DNA from: Devosia oryzisoli
GTDB lineage: Bacteria > Pseudomonadota > Alphaproteobacteria > Rhizobiales > Devosiaceae
Length of the DNA stretch: 64,000 bases
Assembly (NCBI RefSeq): GCF_014837245.1
Contig: NZ_JACYFU010000002.1
Location: 310,001-374,000, forward strand
Reading direction: 5' to 3'
The notes below the pieces were generated by a model that saw nothing but the letters and a program-made list of their open reading frames with translations, ran no database searches and had not been told where the DNA came from. Position 1 is the first letter of the stretch. The number at the start of each line of letters is the position of its first letter. Both the position numbers and the translations under genes were made by a program. Below are positions 35,204 to 44,881 of the stretch, piece by piece.

Positions 35204-37534
35204 TCAGAAATTCTGGCGATATCCCATCGACAGCCCGACACCGCTCGCGCCCGCCACATGACCGGCATTGGCGGCGTATTTCATGCCGACATTGAGGGCC
35301 GCGCGGTTGTCGAGGTGCGTTTCGTAATGGAACCCAAGGTCGAGCTGACGCCCGGAGGAAGCCAGCTGGCTCTGCGTGGTGCGCGAGAGAATGGTGCCAT
35401 CCGTCTGCCGCCCAACCGGCGTCGTGAGTTCGACCGTGCCTGTCTCCACGCGCAGCGGCTGGGACAGGGAGAGCGTCAGCCGGTCCTCCTTCTGCATGAC
35501 GTCTCGCAACGCCGCGCCCACTTCAAACCCGAAAAATGAGAGGTTGGCGAGATCGGTGACGAAGCCCCCGCCGCCGCGTCGGGCGGCAGCTCCGTACTCG
35601 ATGCGCCCGAAGAGGCTCAGCGACGGGGCGACGGCCTGCTCCACACCCAGGTTGAAGGCGCCGATCGTGCTCGCGTCGCCGAAGTTGAAGGCGCTGTTGC
35701 CGTGGAGGCCTAGGATACCCCCTTGTTCATCGGCCAGCAGGCCGCCGATCCGCACATTGCCGGCGCCCACAGGGAAAGAGAAGGTCACCCCTGCCCCCGC
35801 CACGCTGCCATCGGCCAGTGTGCCATGGCCGGCCGCGAACCCGTAGGCCGTCAGATCTGCGCTCGACCCTACCGGAGCCGTGGAGGCCATCAGCATTCCG
35901 CTGCCGGCCATGCCAAGCACGGAACCCCTGCCGCCGGCTCCCGAGAAACCGCCGACCACGCCTGCGAGGTCGTCGGTGTAGCGCATGTGTAGCCCGGCAC
36001 CCTCCTCATCAAGGCTTGCCACGGCATCCAGGCGCGGCAACAGGGTTGCCGGTGCCGACGCGACGGTCGCGCCAGCGGGGACGGAGTAGGCGCGGTTCAG
36101 CGCGTCGAACACCGCCATTTCCTGAGGCGCAAGCGCAACCTGCAAGGCATCGCCGAAGCTGCTTGGAGCGGAGACAGCGCTTTGAGCGGCGTCGTAGCGG
36201 GTTGCAGTCTCGACAGTTGCCCCGCTCAGCATCGAGAGGGTGCCGATGGGGCTCAGGGCAGCCTTGAGATCCAGAACGCCATGCCCCCACTCGGTCGAGT
36301 AGGCGTGCGTGACGCCGTTACCATAGTCGACAGTGCCGGCAACCGGCACGCCTTGGCTGGCAAACCACTTGTTGTTGGCGCTGGCCAGCAGGCGCTTGGT
36401 CCACTCCGCTGGCGTCAGGTCGGGGAAGGCTTCGGCCAACAGCGCCACAGCGCCCGAAATCTGCGGCGCCACAAAGGATGTGCCATAGCCGGACGCATAG
36501 GCCGTGTTGCTGGTGCTCCAGGCGCCGGTCGTGATGCCGTCGCCGGCGAGGCAGAATTTTGCGGCGATCCCGCATGCGGCCGAGAGGCGGACGGCGCGGG
36601 TGATATCGCCGCTGCCGTTCACCTCGAAATAGCCATCCGCTGCCGCGATCCAGGCTTCGGCCAGACGCGGCTCGAAGTAGGGCAGCGTGGCCGTTATGTC
36701 GCCTTGGGCGTAGCTGTCGTCATTGGATAGGGCCCAGACGATCACGCCGGTCTTCTGGAAGGTGTCGAGCGCGTTGAGGTAACTCTGCCAATTGCCCGCG
36801 CCATAACCGAGCAATGCGTTGAGACCGTCGGCCGTGGTGGCTCCGGGATGGCCCGCGAGATAGTTCTGGAACGTCTCCGCCTTGACGCTGAACCCCCACG
36901 AATTGTTCTGGGCCACGGCGCGCTTGGCCGCAGCGTCCAGCGTGCCACCAGTCACGTTGGAAATGCTGAAGCCCGCGCCAGTTGGCTGATACGACGTCAG
37001 ATGAAGATCGGCGCCGGGCGCAACGCCGTGTATCCCCAGGCCATCCTTGTTCGCCGTGGCCAGCGACGCGACGAAGGTGCCGTGATCGCTGGTCGGAAGG
37101 GTGCCGTAGGTGGTGATATTCTTGCCACTGAACTCGCGGTGGCTTGTGAGGAAGCCGCCGTCGACGATTGCGACGGTGTTGCCAGCCCCGGTCAGCCCTG
37201 CGGAATGAGCCCAGTTCACACCATGCAATGCGAAGGGGGTCGACTGCGTCCCGCTGGAGGTGACCCCACATCCGACCGTTTGGCATGTCGCGTCGGACCG
37301 GCGGAACTCTGCCGAAGCGGCGTAGGTCGCAGCCAGCCCGGGGTCGAAAGTGACGCCCGACGTGATCCACTTCGGTTGTGACGACGGCGGCGTTGGCGTG
37401 AGCGCCGGCGCGGTGGTGGGGGCTGAAACTGTGGGCGTGTCGGCGGGAGCCTGATTGGCGCCACCGGAGCAGGCAGCGAGGACACCCGCCAGTGCCACTG
37501 CGGCACCGAGCTTGAGCAGAAATTGGAAATGCAC
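35204..37534 (-). CDS. S8 subtilisin-like serine protease autotransporter with lipobox
   Basis: A 776-residue surface protein. The N-terminus has a lipoprotein-type signal ('LGAAVALAGVLAAC', Cys22) and then a Thr/Pro/Ala-rich linker. The S8 protease domain keeps its triad: Asp125 in 'VAIVDGGF', His151 in 'SDHGTFVASL' and Ser353 in 'YGTSFVAPQISGAVAL'. The last 280 residues form an autotransporter beta-barrel, ending 'GVGLSMGYRQNF' with terminal Phe. It should be exported and anchored in, or passed through, the outer membrane. The start is GTG with no clear ribosome site. It sits between polyprenyl synthase and ispE. Confidence 0.9.
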   Translation of the reverse strand: MHFQFLLKLGAAVALAGVLAACSGGANQAPADTPTVSAPTTAPALTPTPPSSQPKWITSGVTFDPGLAATYAASAEFRRSDATCQTVGCGVTSSGTQSTPFALHGVNWAHSAGLTGAGNTVAIVDGGFLTSHREFSGKNITTYGTLPTSDHGTFVASLATANKDGLGIHGVAPGADLHLTSYQPTGAGFSISNVTGGTLDAAAKRAVAQNNSWGFSVKAETFQNYLAGHPGATTADGLNALLGYGAGNWQSYLNALDTFQKTGVIVWALSNDDSYAQGDITATLPYFEPRLAEAWIAAADGYFEVNGSGDITRAVRLSAACGIAAKFCLAGDGITTGAWSTSNTAYASGYGTSFVAPQISGAVALLAEAFPDLTPAEWTKRLLASANNKWFASQGVPVAGTVDYGNGVTHAYSTEWGHGVLDLKAALSPIGTLSMLSGATVETATRYDAAQSAVSAPSSFGDALQVALAPQEMAVFDALNRAYSVPAGATVASAPATLLPRLDAVASLDEEGAGLHMRYTDDLAGVVGGFSGAGGRGSVLGMAGSGMLMASTAPVGSSADLTAYGFAAGHGTLADGSVAGAGVTFSFPVGAGNVRIGGLLADEQGGILGLHGNSAFNFGDASTIGAFNLGVEQAVAPSLSLFGRIEYGAAARRGGGGFVTDLANLSFFGFEVGAALRDVMQKEDRLTLSLSQPLRVETGTVELTTPVGRQTDGTILSRTTQSQLASSGRQLDLGFHYETHLDNRAALNVGMKYAANAGHVAGASGVGLSMGYRQNF

Positions 37535-37677
37535 GACGATCTGGCCCGCACTTGAAAGCCTGCGGGAGCGTCGGAGAGCCCGCGGCAGATTTGTCTTGCC
37601 CCGAGACTTAATTAGCAGAGTTGGCCAGGCGAGACAGCGGCTCGCGCCACCGCTGAACGAAATGTGATTCCGTTGGG

Positions 37678-38553
37678 CTATGGCCGCAGGATTGGCGCTG
37701 CCGCGACCCAGTGCTCAGGGTGGTGTTCCCGCATTTGCTGAGCCGCGAGATGGGCCTGCCCTTCCGAGCCGAAAAGACCGAACACCGTGGCGCCTGACCC
37801 GGACATGCGAGCCACGATGCAGCCGGCAGTTTCGGCCAACCGGCTGACGATCTCGCCGATGACCGGCACCAGCTTGACGGCCGGTGGCTGCAGGTCGTTG
37901 CGGGTTTCGGCCAGCCACAGCCCCAGTTGAGCAGGGCGCGTCAGCGGCTCGGGGAGTGCCGGCAGGGGATAGTTGTCATGTGCCCGCAACCGGCGGAACA
38001 CGTCGGCCGTGGCGACCGGCACCAAGGGGTTGACGAGGACCAGGTGGAGCGCGGGAAACTCTTGGAGCGGCGAGAGGATTTCTCCCACCCCGCGCGCCAC
38101 GAGCGGACGGGAGAGGAGACAGGCGGGCACGTCTGCACCCAGGGTTGCAGCGAGGCCCAGCATATCCTGTACCGGTATAGCCTCGGGCGAGAGCTTGGCC
38201 ATGAGGCGCAGGGCAGCCGCCGCATCCGCCGAACCCCCGCCGATGCCGGCAGCCACAGGCAGGTTCTTGACGAGATGAAACTGGACCCCCACGGGCGCCA
38301 GGTGCGGCCAGCGGTTGCGAAAGGCGTCGATGGCCCTGAGCACCAAATTGCCCGATCCAGAGCCGAGATTGGCGGCAAAGGGTCCGGAAATGGCCAGCGT
38401 GTCCGCCTCAGCCGGAGCCGCCGACACATCGTCGGACAGATCGGCAAAGGCAATCAGGCTCTCGAGGTCATGGTAGCCGTCTTCGCGGCGCCGCGTCACA
38501 TGCAGAGCAAGATTGACCTTGGCCGGGGCGGCCTCGTGCAGCGTGAAAGACAC
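37678..38553 (-). CDS. ispE: 4-diphosphocytidyl-2-C-methyl-D-erythritol kinase
   Basis: A GHMP-family kinase phosphorylating CDP-methylerythritol in the MEP pathway. The 291 residues begin 'APAKVNLALHVTRRREDGYH' and carry the ATP-binding 'LPVAAGIGGGSADAAAALRL' and the third GHMP motif 'GCIVARMSGSGATVFGLFGS'. The start is GTG, six bases after the stop of the TPR gene, so the two are co-transcribed. Confidence 0.96.
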   Translation of the reverse strand: MSFTLHEAAPAKVNLALHVTRRREDGYHDLESLIAFADLSDDVSAAPAEADTLAISGPFAANLGSGSGNLVLRAIDAFRNRWPHLAPVGVQFHLVKNLPVAAGIGGGSADAAAALRLMAKLSPEAIPVQDMLGLAATLGADVPACLLSRPLVARGVGEILSPLQEFPALHLVLVNPLVPVATADVFRRLRAHDNYPLPALPEPLTRPAQLGLWLAETRNDLQPPAVKLVPVIGEIVSRLAETAGCIVARMSGSGATVFGLFGSEGQAHLAAQQMREHHPEHWVAAAPILRP

Positions 38554-38559
38554 GACCCG

Positions 38560-40272
38560 CTACTGGGTGGCGTTCTCCGGCGTCAGTCCGTCCTTGAGCT
38601 TGGGCGCCACCCGCGCGGCAACCGTGCCCACGTCATCGACGGATTTGGCAATGTTCCACTGGAAGCGCGCCTCCAGCTTCCGTCCGGCCTTCCAGTAGGC
38701 ATCCCCGAGGTGGTCGTTGATCTCCGGGTCGTTCGGCAGGAGCATGACCGCGCGCTCCAGCGTTTCGACCGCTTCGTCCGTCCGGCCAAGCTTGTAAAAG
38801 GCCCATCCAAGCGAATCGATGATGTACCCGTCCTGCGGCAACGCATCGACGGCCTTCTGGATCATGCCCAGCGCCTCATCCAGATGCATGTCCATGTCGA
38901 TCCAGCTATAGCCGAGATAGTTGAGAACCTGCGGTTGATCGGGATTGAGGTCGAGCGCCTTGAGGAAATCGGCCTCTGCCTTTGGCCACTCCTTGGCGCG
39001 CTCATAGGCGATGCCGCGCACATAGTAGAAGCGCCAGTCCGCAGGGGACTCACCACCCGTGATGGCCAGCGCCTTGGTGTAGGCGTCGGCCGCTTCGACG
39101 AATTGCTCGTCGTAGCGCAGGATGTCGCCCAGCGCCGAAACGGCATCAAGATTGTCCGGCGACGTGCTGACGATATTGCGCAGGCGCCTGATGGCTTCGG
39201 CACGATCCCCCGTCGCATCGAGGTTCTGCGCGACCCGCACCACGGCCATCGGCTTCATCGGCGAGTTGGACGGAACGGCATCGTAGATCTTGTTGGCCGA
39301 TTCGTGCTGGTTTTCCGAATCAAGAAGCTGGCCCACCGCCAGGGCAATCACGTCCGACTTCGGGTCGAGATAGGTGCCGAGGCGCAGGAAAACGAGCGCC
39401 AGGTCCTTTGAGCCGTCGCGCGACAGCGCAGAGCCAATGCCATGGAACATTTCGGCAGCGCCGATCTGTACGCTCGCGGTGAACACGCCGGGCTTGCGGC
39501 GCGCCTCCACGGCCTTCTTGACCTCCGCCACCACCGGGTGGCTCAGCCCCTGATCCTCGAACTGGGCGATGACGTCGTCTGCCGCGTCGAACTGTCCGTC
39601 GTTGGCGAGCATCCGCGCATAGACTTCAACGATGCGCGCCACGAAAGGCTCGTTGTCGAACGCCTTGCCGGCGAGGTCGAGAGCCTTGGAGCGGTTGCCG
39701 GACGCTTCGGCGAGCAGCGCGCGATGGAAGACGAGAAAGTCTTCCAGCCCTGTCTCGCCCAGCTTGTGCAAAAGGGCGTCGGCTTCGTCTGCCTTGTCTT
39801 GCCCGACCAGGGCCCAGGCGCGAAGGATCGCCGCCGTGATACCCGTGAACGTATCCTGGGAAATGGCGCCCAACATCTCGTCGGCTGCGGCGTAACGGCG
39901 CTCCTTGAGGGCTTCGGCAGCCAGCACGAGTTCGGCGAGCTGGTTGGTGCGATCGAGCTCGAGCAGGTGCTTGCCCACCGTCGCGGCCTCAGAGACGCGA
40001 CCATCGGCGGCGAAGGCCACGAACGAGCGTTCGACGAGAATGGGATTATCCCAATCGCTCTGGGCCGCCTGATTGAAATAGTCGGCCGCTTCGCTGGTGC
40101 TGAGCTCCTGCAACGCCTGCTGGCCGGCGAGATAGGTGCCGCTGACGCTGGGCCGGAAAATCTTGAGGAGGTCGATGGGGTTGCTGGCGCTGGTTTGCGC
40201 AGCAAGGGGGGACGCCAAGGCTGCGATGAAGACGCCGGCAAGTAGCGGCCGAACCAGTCGCGTTGAGATCAT
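38560..40272 (-). CDS. Periplasmic tetratricopeptide repeat protein
   Basis: A 570-residue secreted protein with signal peptide 'LVRPLLAGVFIAALASPLAA' (cut before QTSAS). The mature chain is a helical TPR array; clear repeats are 'DRAEAIRRLRNIVSTSPDNL', 'KEWPKAEADFLKALDLNPDQ', 'HLDEALGMIQKAVDALPQDG' and 'GRTDEAVETLERAVMLLPND'. It probably serves as a protein-binding scaffold in the periplasm. The ATG at 40272 begins the signal peptide; an upstream in-frame start adds ten unlikely residues. It is coupled to ispE. Confidence 0.9.
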   Translation of the reverse strand: MISTRLVRPLLAGVFIAALASPLAAQTSASNPIDLLKIFRPSVSGTYLAGQQALQELSTSEAADYFNQAAQSDWDNPILVERSFVAFAADGRVSEAATVGKHLLELDRTNQLAELVLAAEALKERRYAAADEMLGAISQDTFTGITAAILRAWALVGQDKADEADALLHKLGETGLEDFLVFHRALLAEASGNRSKALDLAGKAFDNEPFVARIVEVYARMLANDGQFDAADDVIAQFEDQGLSHPVVAEVKKAVEARRKPGVFTASVQIGAAEMFHGIGSALSRDGSKDLALVFLRLGTYLDPKSDVIALAVGQLLDSENQHESANKIYDAVPSNSPMKPMAVVRVAQNLDATGDRAEAIRRLRNIVSTSPDNLDAVSALGDILRYDEQFVEAADAYTKALAITGGESPADWRFYYVRGIAYERAKEWPKAEADFLKALDLNPDQPQVLNYLGYSWIDMDMHLDEALGMIQKAVDALPQDGYIIDSLGWAFYKLGRTDEAVETLERAVMLLPNDPEINDHLGDAYWKAGRKLEARFQWNIAKSVDDVGTVAARVAPKLKDGLTPENATQ

Positions 40273-40374
40273 CGTCACGTCGCTGCAATCTCCCATAGCC
40301 ATATGCGGCGCCAGTAGCGCCAGACATTGTCCGTTTTAAGGGTGCGTCGCAAGGCTGCTGCGCTCACAGAGCCG

Positions 40375-42027
40375 TCACATCCCGCTGTAATTGGGCCCGC
40401 TACCGCCCTCGGGCGGCACCCAGGTAATGTTGTGCGCCGGATCCTTGATGTCGCATGTCTTGCAGTGGACGCAGTTGGCGGCATGGATGCGGAACACGGG
40501 CGCATCGCCTTCGCGCGCCAGTTCGTAGACGCCGGCCGGACAGTAAAGCGGCGCCGGCTCGCCATAGCGGGGCAGGTTTTCCCGAACGGGAATGGTGGGG
40601 TCGGCGAGGCGCAGGTGAACCGGCTGGTCCTCATCGTGGGTGATGGCGGAGAGAAAGACCGACGAGGCCCGATCGAATGTGGTCCGTCCATCGGGGCGCG
40701 CATAGCGCTTGGGCTGAACCGAGGCAAGCGGCTGCAGGCGATCGGCGTCCTTTGTGGTCCAACTGAGCGTGCCGAACGGGGAGCGTCCGAAGAGTGCAAT
40801 GCTCCACATGTCCAGGCCGCCCAGAAAGGCGCCGGGGAGCGTGCCGAAGCGCGACCATAGCGGCTTGAGATTGCGGACCGACTTCAGTTCCCGTTCGATG
40901 CCTGAGGCGAGTACTGAATGCTGGAGCGTGTCGAGATGGTCGTGCGCTCGCCCTGCCGCAACCGCCTCCCCGACACAGTCCGCCGCGCCGATGCCGGAGA
41001 GGATCGCATTGTGGATGGCCTTGAGGCGGGGAGCGTTCATGAAGCCGGCCGCGCAGCCGATCAATGCGCCGCCGTCGAACACCAGGTCCGGGATGGCCTG
41101 CCAGCCCCCTGCCGTCAGGGAGCGAGCGCCGTAGCTGATGCGCGTACCGCCCTCGATAAGGCGCGCGATCGCGGGGTGGGTCTTGAAGCGCTGGAATTCA
41201 TCGAAGGGGGAGAGCGTGGGATTTTGATAGTCGAGATGAACGACGAGGCCGAGGTAGAGCTTGCGGTCCTCGGCATGGTAGGCGAAGCCGCCGCCGGCCG
41301 TTGTGCGGTCGAGTGGGAAGCCAAGGTAGTGATCGACCTCGCCGGGATGATGCCGATCGACCGGAATTTCCCAGATTTCCTTGATGCCCAGGCCGAATTT
41401 CTGCGGGCTGCTCTCCCGCGCCAGATCGAAAGCACCGATGAGGTGCTTGGCAAGCGAACCGCGCGCACCTTCGGCGATGAGCGTGTACTTGGCTTCAAGC
41501 GCGATGCCTGAAGCATGACCCGGATTCGGCTGCCCGTTTCGATCCAGCCCGAGATCGCCGGTGATGATCCCCCGCACCGGCCCGTCTCCATCACGCAGCA
41601 CGTCGACGGCAGCGGTCATCGGGAAAATGTCGACGCCAAGCGCGGTCGCCTCCTCACCCAACCAGCGCACGAGGTTTCCCAGGCTGACGATGACCCCGTT
41701 GCGGGTCTTCATCTGCGGGGGGAGCAGGGCATGAGGGAATGCGAAATCCCCCTTTGCGGTCAAAAAATGGTAGGTGTCGGTGGTGACCTCAGGGCCGGTG
41801 GGTGCGCCCTTGAGCCGCCAATCTGGAATGAGCGCATCAAGGCCCACCGGATCCATCACCGCACCGGAAAGGATGTGCCCGCCCAGTTCGGCGGCCTTCT
41901 CAACCACCGTCACGGCGATATGCGGGTGGCGCTGCTTGAGCCGGATGGCGGCCGCGAGGCCCGCGGGACCCGCTCCGACTATGACGACATCGGTGGAAAG
42001 CGTCTCACGGTCGCCGGCGTCTGCCAT
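40375..42027 (-). CDS. Electron transfer flavoprotein-ubiquinone oxidoreductase
   Basis: Membrane-associated FAD and 4Fe-4S enzyme that passes electrons from ETF to ubiquinone during fatty-acid and amino-acid oxidation. The 550 residues start with a Rossmann motif 'DVVIVGAGPAGLAAAIRLKQ', then 'ELGGHILSGAVMDPVGLDAL', 'IGCAAGFMNAPRLKAIHNAI', and end with the ferredoxin-like cluster 'CVHCKTCDIKDPAHNITWVP' plus the typical 'GGSGPNYSGM'. The ATG at 42027 fits; the longer frame upstream overlaps the divergent UDG gene. Confidence 0.96.
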   Translation of the reverse strand: MADAGDRETLSTDVVIVGAGPAGLAAAIRLKQRHPHIAVTVVEKAAELGGHILSGAVMDPVGLDALIPDWRLKGAPTGPEVTTDTYHFLTAKGDFAFPHALLPPQMKTRNGVIVSLGNLVRWLGEEATALGVDIFPMTAAVDVLRDGDGPVRGIITGDLGLDRNGQPNPGHASGIALEAKYTLIAEGARGSLAKHLIGAFDLARESSPQKFGLGIKEIWEIPVDRHHPGEVDHYLGFPLDRTTAGGGFAYHAEDRKLYLGLVVHLDYQNPTLSPFDEFQRFKTHPAIARLIEGGTRISYGARSLTAGGWQAIPDLVFDGGALIGCAAGFMNAPRLKAIHNAILSGIGAADCVGEAVAAGRAHDHLDTLQHSVLASGIERELKSVRNLKPLWSRFGTLPGAFLGGLDMWSIALFGRSPFGTLSWTTKDADRLQPLASVQPKRYARPDGRTTFDRASSVFLSAITHDEDQPVHLRLADPTIPVRENLPRYGEPAPLYCPAGVYELAREGDAPVFRIHAANCVHCKTCDIKDPAHNITWVPPEGGSGPNYSGM

Positions 42028-42092
42028 TGTCGGTGTCCCTGTCGCGCGGCGGTGACTGGCCGCTTCGGTTGGGGTGTGACATAACGCATCCG

Positions 42093-42908
42093 ATGTCTCA
42101 AGATCGACCGCTCGATAATGCCGAACTGCTTTCGGTGCTGGACTGGTATCGCGCCGCCGGCGTGGACCTTGCCGTGGGCGAGGAGCCCGTCGATCGGTTC
42201 GCGCAACAGACCCCGGCTCGCCCGGTGGCGATCCGACCCTCACCGCAAAAGGCGCCCGGGGCCGACGCCGCACCTCAGGCCGTTTTGCCGATCGGGGGCG
42301 ATCCCACGGAAGCACGGCGTTTGGCGGCCAGTGCGGCCTCGCTCGATGAGTTACGGGCCATCCTCGATGCCTACGAGGGCTGCGGCCTGAAGTTCCGCGC
42401 CACGCAACTGGTGTTCGCTGATGGGAATCCTGAGGCGCCGATCATGCTGATCGGGGAGGCGCCGGGGGCAGAAGAGGATCGCCAGGGCAAGCCGTTCGTC
42501 GGGCGTTCAGGCCAGTTGCTCGACCGCATGCTGCGCGCGATCGGGCTTGATCGCACCAAGGTCTATATCGCCAATACCGTGCCCTGGCGCCCGCCGGGCA
42601 ACCGGACGCCAACGCCCGAAGAAATGGAACTGTGCCTGCCCTTCCTGCACCGGCAGGTGGAAATGGTGGCACCAAAACTGGTGCTGACGCTGGGAGGGCC
42701 GGCGATGCAGACCATCTTCAAGACGACCTCCGGCATCATCAAGATGCGCGGCAAGTGGGACAGCGTCGAGATCGGGGCGCACCGCACTGACGTGCTGCCC
42801 ACGCTGCATCCGGCTTACCTCCTGCGCAATCCGGCGGCCAAGCAGCAGGTGTGGAAGGACCTGCTCAGCCTCAAGCAGCGGATGCTGGAGAACGGGCTGG
42901 CCGATTAG
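42093..42908 (+). CDS. Uracil-DNA glycosylase, family 4
   Basis: A 271-residue DNA repair enzyme that removes uracil from DNA. Family-4 motifs are 'LIGEAPGAEEDRQGKPFVGR', 'SGQLLDRMLRAIGLDRTKVY', 'NTVPWRPPGNRTPTPEE' and the catalytic-site 'LPTLHPAYLLRNP'. The N-terminal 80 residues are a variable extension, as in alphaproteobacterial members. Cysteines typical of the Fe-S group are partly visible ('YEGCGLKF', 'MELCLPF'). It is divergent from ETF-QO, with 65 bases between starts. Confidence 0.92.
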   Translation: MSQDRPLDNAELLSVLDWYRAAGVDLAVGEEPVDRFAQQTPARPVAIRPSPQKAPGADAAPQAVLPIGGDPTEARRLAASAASLDELRAILDAYEGCGLKFRATQLVFADGNPEAPIMLIGEAPGAEEDRQGKPFVGRSGQLLDRMLRAIGLDRTKVYIANTVPWRPPGNRTPTPEEMELCLPFLHRQVEMVAPKLVLTLGGPAMQTIFKTTSGIIKMRGKWDSVEIGAHRTDVLPTLHPAYLLRNPAAKQQVWKDLLSLKQRMLENGLAD

Positions 42909-43004
42909 TTTTTCCAGCCCCAAGGCTCGAAATTCCATGTCGTCGCGTTATGGTCACCTTCAGGTGATTTGCACCGTTGCGCAGAGACTGACTCGAAAGC
43001 GGCC

Positions 43005-44333
43005 ATGGCTACCGTCATCAAGATCTACGCCCTCTTCCTGGGATCCGCTCTCCTCATGTTCGGGGGTGGCCTGCAGGGCCTGCTGCTCTCGGTCCGGGGC
43101 GCCGAGGAACATTTTTCCCTCATCGCGCTTGGCCTGATCGGCACGGGCTGGTCTGTGGGCTTCGTTGCCGGCTCGATCATGGTGCCGCGCATCGTGCGCA
43201 ATGTCGGCCACATTCGAGCGTTTTCGGTGATGGCGGCCATCGGCACCGTGACCATCCTGCTCAACCTGCTCTGGCTCAATGATATCGGCTGGATCCTCCT
43301 GCGCGGGCTCTCGGGCTTCTGCTTCGCCGGAGCGGCCATGATCGTCGAAAGCTGGCTCAACGAAGTCGCCGACAACAAGAGCCGGGGCACGATCTTTTCG
43401 ATCTACGTCACCATCAACATGGCCGCCTCGACCGTGGGACAGATGGCGATTTCGATCACCGGCACGGCCGGCTACATTCCCTTTGTCCTGGGCGCCATCA
43501 GCTTTATCTGTGCCATCCTGCCCACGGCCCTGACCTCCAGCCCGCAGCCCCAGCCGCTCCAGTCGGCAAAGCTCGACGTGCGCCTGCTCTATCGGACCTC
43601 CCCGGCGGCAGCGGTCGCAGCCTTCGCGACCGGCATGGCCAGCGGATCGTTCGGCACGCTGGCCCCGGTCTACGGCTATCAGCAGGGTCTCGATCCTAGC
43701 GGCATTGCCCTGCTCTTTGCCATCGCCGCCATCCTGGGGGCGTTGGCGCAGATTCCCTTTGGTCGGCTCTCCGACCGCATCGACAGGCGCCTCGTCATGA
43801 TCGGCCTCAGCGGGTTCGCCGCAGTGGTGGGATTGCTCACAGTCGTGATCAACCCCGGAGCGGGCTGGGTCATGTACGTGCTCTTCGCCGCCTACGGCTT
43901 TGCCGCCTATCCGATCTACGCCATTGCGGTGGCGCATGCGAACGACTTCGCGCGTGACGGCGATTTTGCCAAGATCGCCGGCAGCATGCTGCTGCTGTTC
44001 GGCATCGGCAATGCCATCGGCCCGGTGGTAGCCTCGGTGATCATGAACGTGTGGGCGCCAGTGGGCCTGTTCATCGTCACTGCGGTATTCCACGCGCTGC
44101 TCGCCATTGCCGCCTATCTTCGGATGCGTGTCCGCGAGAGTGTGGACGTTTCCGATCGCGCACCCTTCCAGCCGGTCTCCGACAAGCAGGTTACCCCGGA
44201 GACCTTTGTGCTCGATCCCCGCGGTGATAGTGATGCCCCCGAATTCGAGGTTCGGCGCGAGGCGCCGGTTCCGGACGAATTGATGGAAACGGCAGATGGT
44301 GAGCAGCATGTTCAAGGCAGCAGCACGGTTTGA
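43005..44333 (+). CDS. MFS transporter, YcaD-like
   Basis: A 442-residue inner-membrane transporter with about twelve hydrophobic segments. It begins 'IKIYALFLGSALLMFGGGLQ' and has MFS loop-like sequences 'LIGTGWSVGFVAGSIMVPRI' and 'LSDRIDRRLVMIGLSGF'. 'LSGFCFAGAAMIVESWLNEV' is characteristic of the YcaD/quinolone-resistance-like subgroup with unknown substrates. The ATG at 43005 is the best start. The C-terminal charged tail overlaps the moaB start by 26 bases or more. Confidence 0.9.
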   Translation: MATVIKIYALFLGSALLMFGGGLQGLLLSVRGAEEHFSLIALGLIGTGWSVGFVAGSIMVPRIVRNVGHIRAFSVMAAIGTVTILLNLLWLNDIGWILLRGLSGFCFAGAAMIVESWLNEVADNKSRGTIFSIYVTINMAASTVGQMAISITGTAGYIPFVLGAISFICAILPTALTSSPQPQPLQSAKLDVRLLYRTSPAAAVAAFATGMASGSFGTLAPVYGYQQGLDPSGIALLFAIAAILGALAQIPFGRLSDRIDRRLVMIGLSGFAAVVGLLTVVINPGAGWVMYVLFAAYGFAAYPIYAIAVAHANDFARDGDFAKIAGSMLLLFGIGNAIGPVVASVIMNVWAPVGLFIVTAVFHALLAIAAYLRMRVRESVDVSDRAPFQPVSDKQVTPETFVLDPRGDSDAPEFEVRREAPVPDELMETADGEQHVQGSSTV

Positions 44334-44847
44334 GGATCGGGCATTTCGGCCCCTCAGCATCGCCGTCATCGCCGTTTCAGATTCGCGCACCATCGAAACC
44401 GACACCGCCGGCGCGCTGCTCAAGACCATGCTCGAGGCCGATGGTCACGCCTGCGCGGGCCGGCTGGTCGTGCCGGACGACGTGCAGCAGATCCGCGCCG
44501 CCGTGCAGGCATTCGTTGCCGACGAGCGGGTCGATGTCGTCCTCACCACGGGCGGCACGGGCTTTTCAGGGCGCGACGTCACGCCCGAGGCCGTCGAGCC
44601 CTTGTTCGACAAACGGATGGACGGGTTTTCGGTGCTGTTCCACCAGTACTCGGCAACCACGGTAGGGACCAGTTCTATCCAGTCGCGCGCCACGGCCGGC
44701 CTTATCGGCAAGACCTTCGTCTTTTGCCTGCCCGGCTCGCGCGGCGCCTGCCGGGACGCGTGGGAAGGTATCCTCACCCACCAGCTCGATTATCGGCACA
44801 AGCCATGCAACTTCGTCGAACTGATGCCGCGGCTTGACGAGAGATAG
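44308..44847 (+). CDS. moaB: Molybdenum cofactor biosynthesis protein B
   Basis: A 179-residue MoaB/MogA-family protein that adenylates molybdopterin or acts in an earlier cofactor step. Family motifs are 'LSIAVIAVSDSRTIETDTAG', 'VVLTTGGTGFSGRDVTPEAV' and 'LIGKTFVFCLPGSRGACRDA'. The ATG at 44308 follows GGTGAG; an ATG at 44296 would add four residues. The gene begins inside the end of the MFS gene in another frame, so translation may be coupled. No other molybdenum-cofactor genes are in the window. Confidence 0.93.
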   Translation: MFKAAARFEDRAFRPLSIAVIAVSDSRTIETDTAGALLKTMLEADGHACAGRLVVPDDVQQIRAAVQAFVADERVDVVLTTGGTGFSGRDVTPEAVEPLFDKRMDGFSVLFHQYSATTVGTSSIQSRATAGLIGKTFVFCLPGSRGACRDAWEGILTHQLDYRHKPCNFVELMPRLDER

Positions 44848-44870
44848 AAAGAGCGCCGGCACCGGCGCTC
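44844..44870. terminator. Bidirectional terminator between moaB and the DHA2 transporter
   Basis: A GC stem (gagcgccgg / ccggcgctc, minimal loop) lies between the two convergent stops. On the minus strand it is followed by TTTCTATC and on the plus strand by CTTCATTTCG, so it can serve both genes weakly. Confidence 0.65.
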
Positions 44871-44881
44871 CTTCATTTCGA

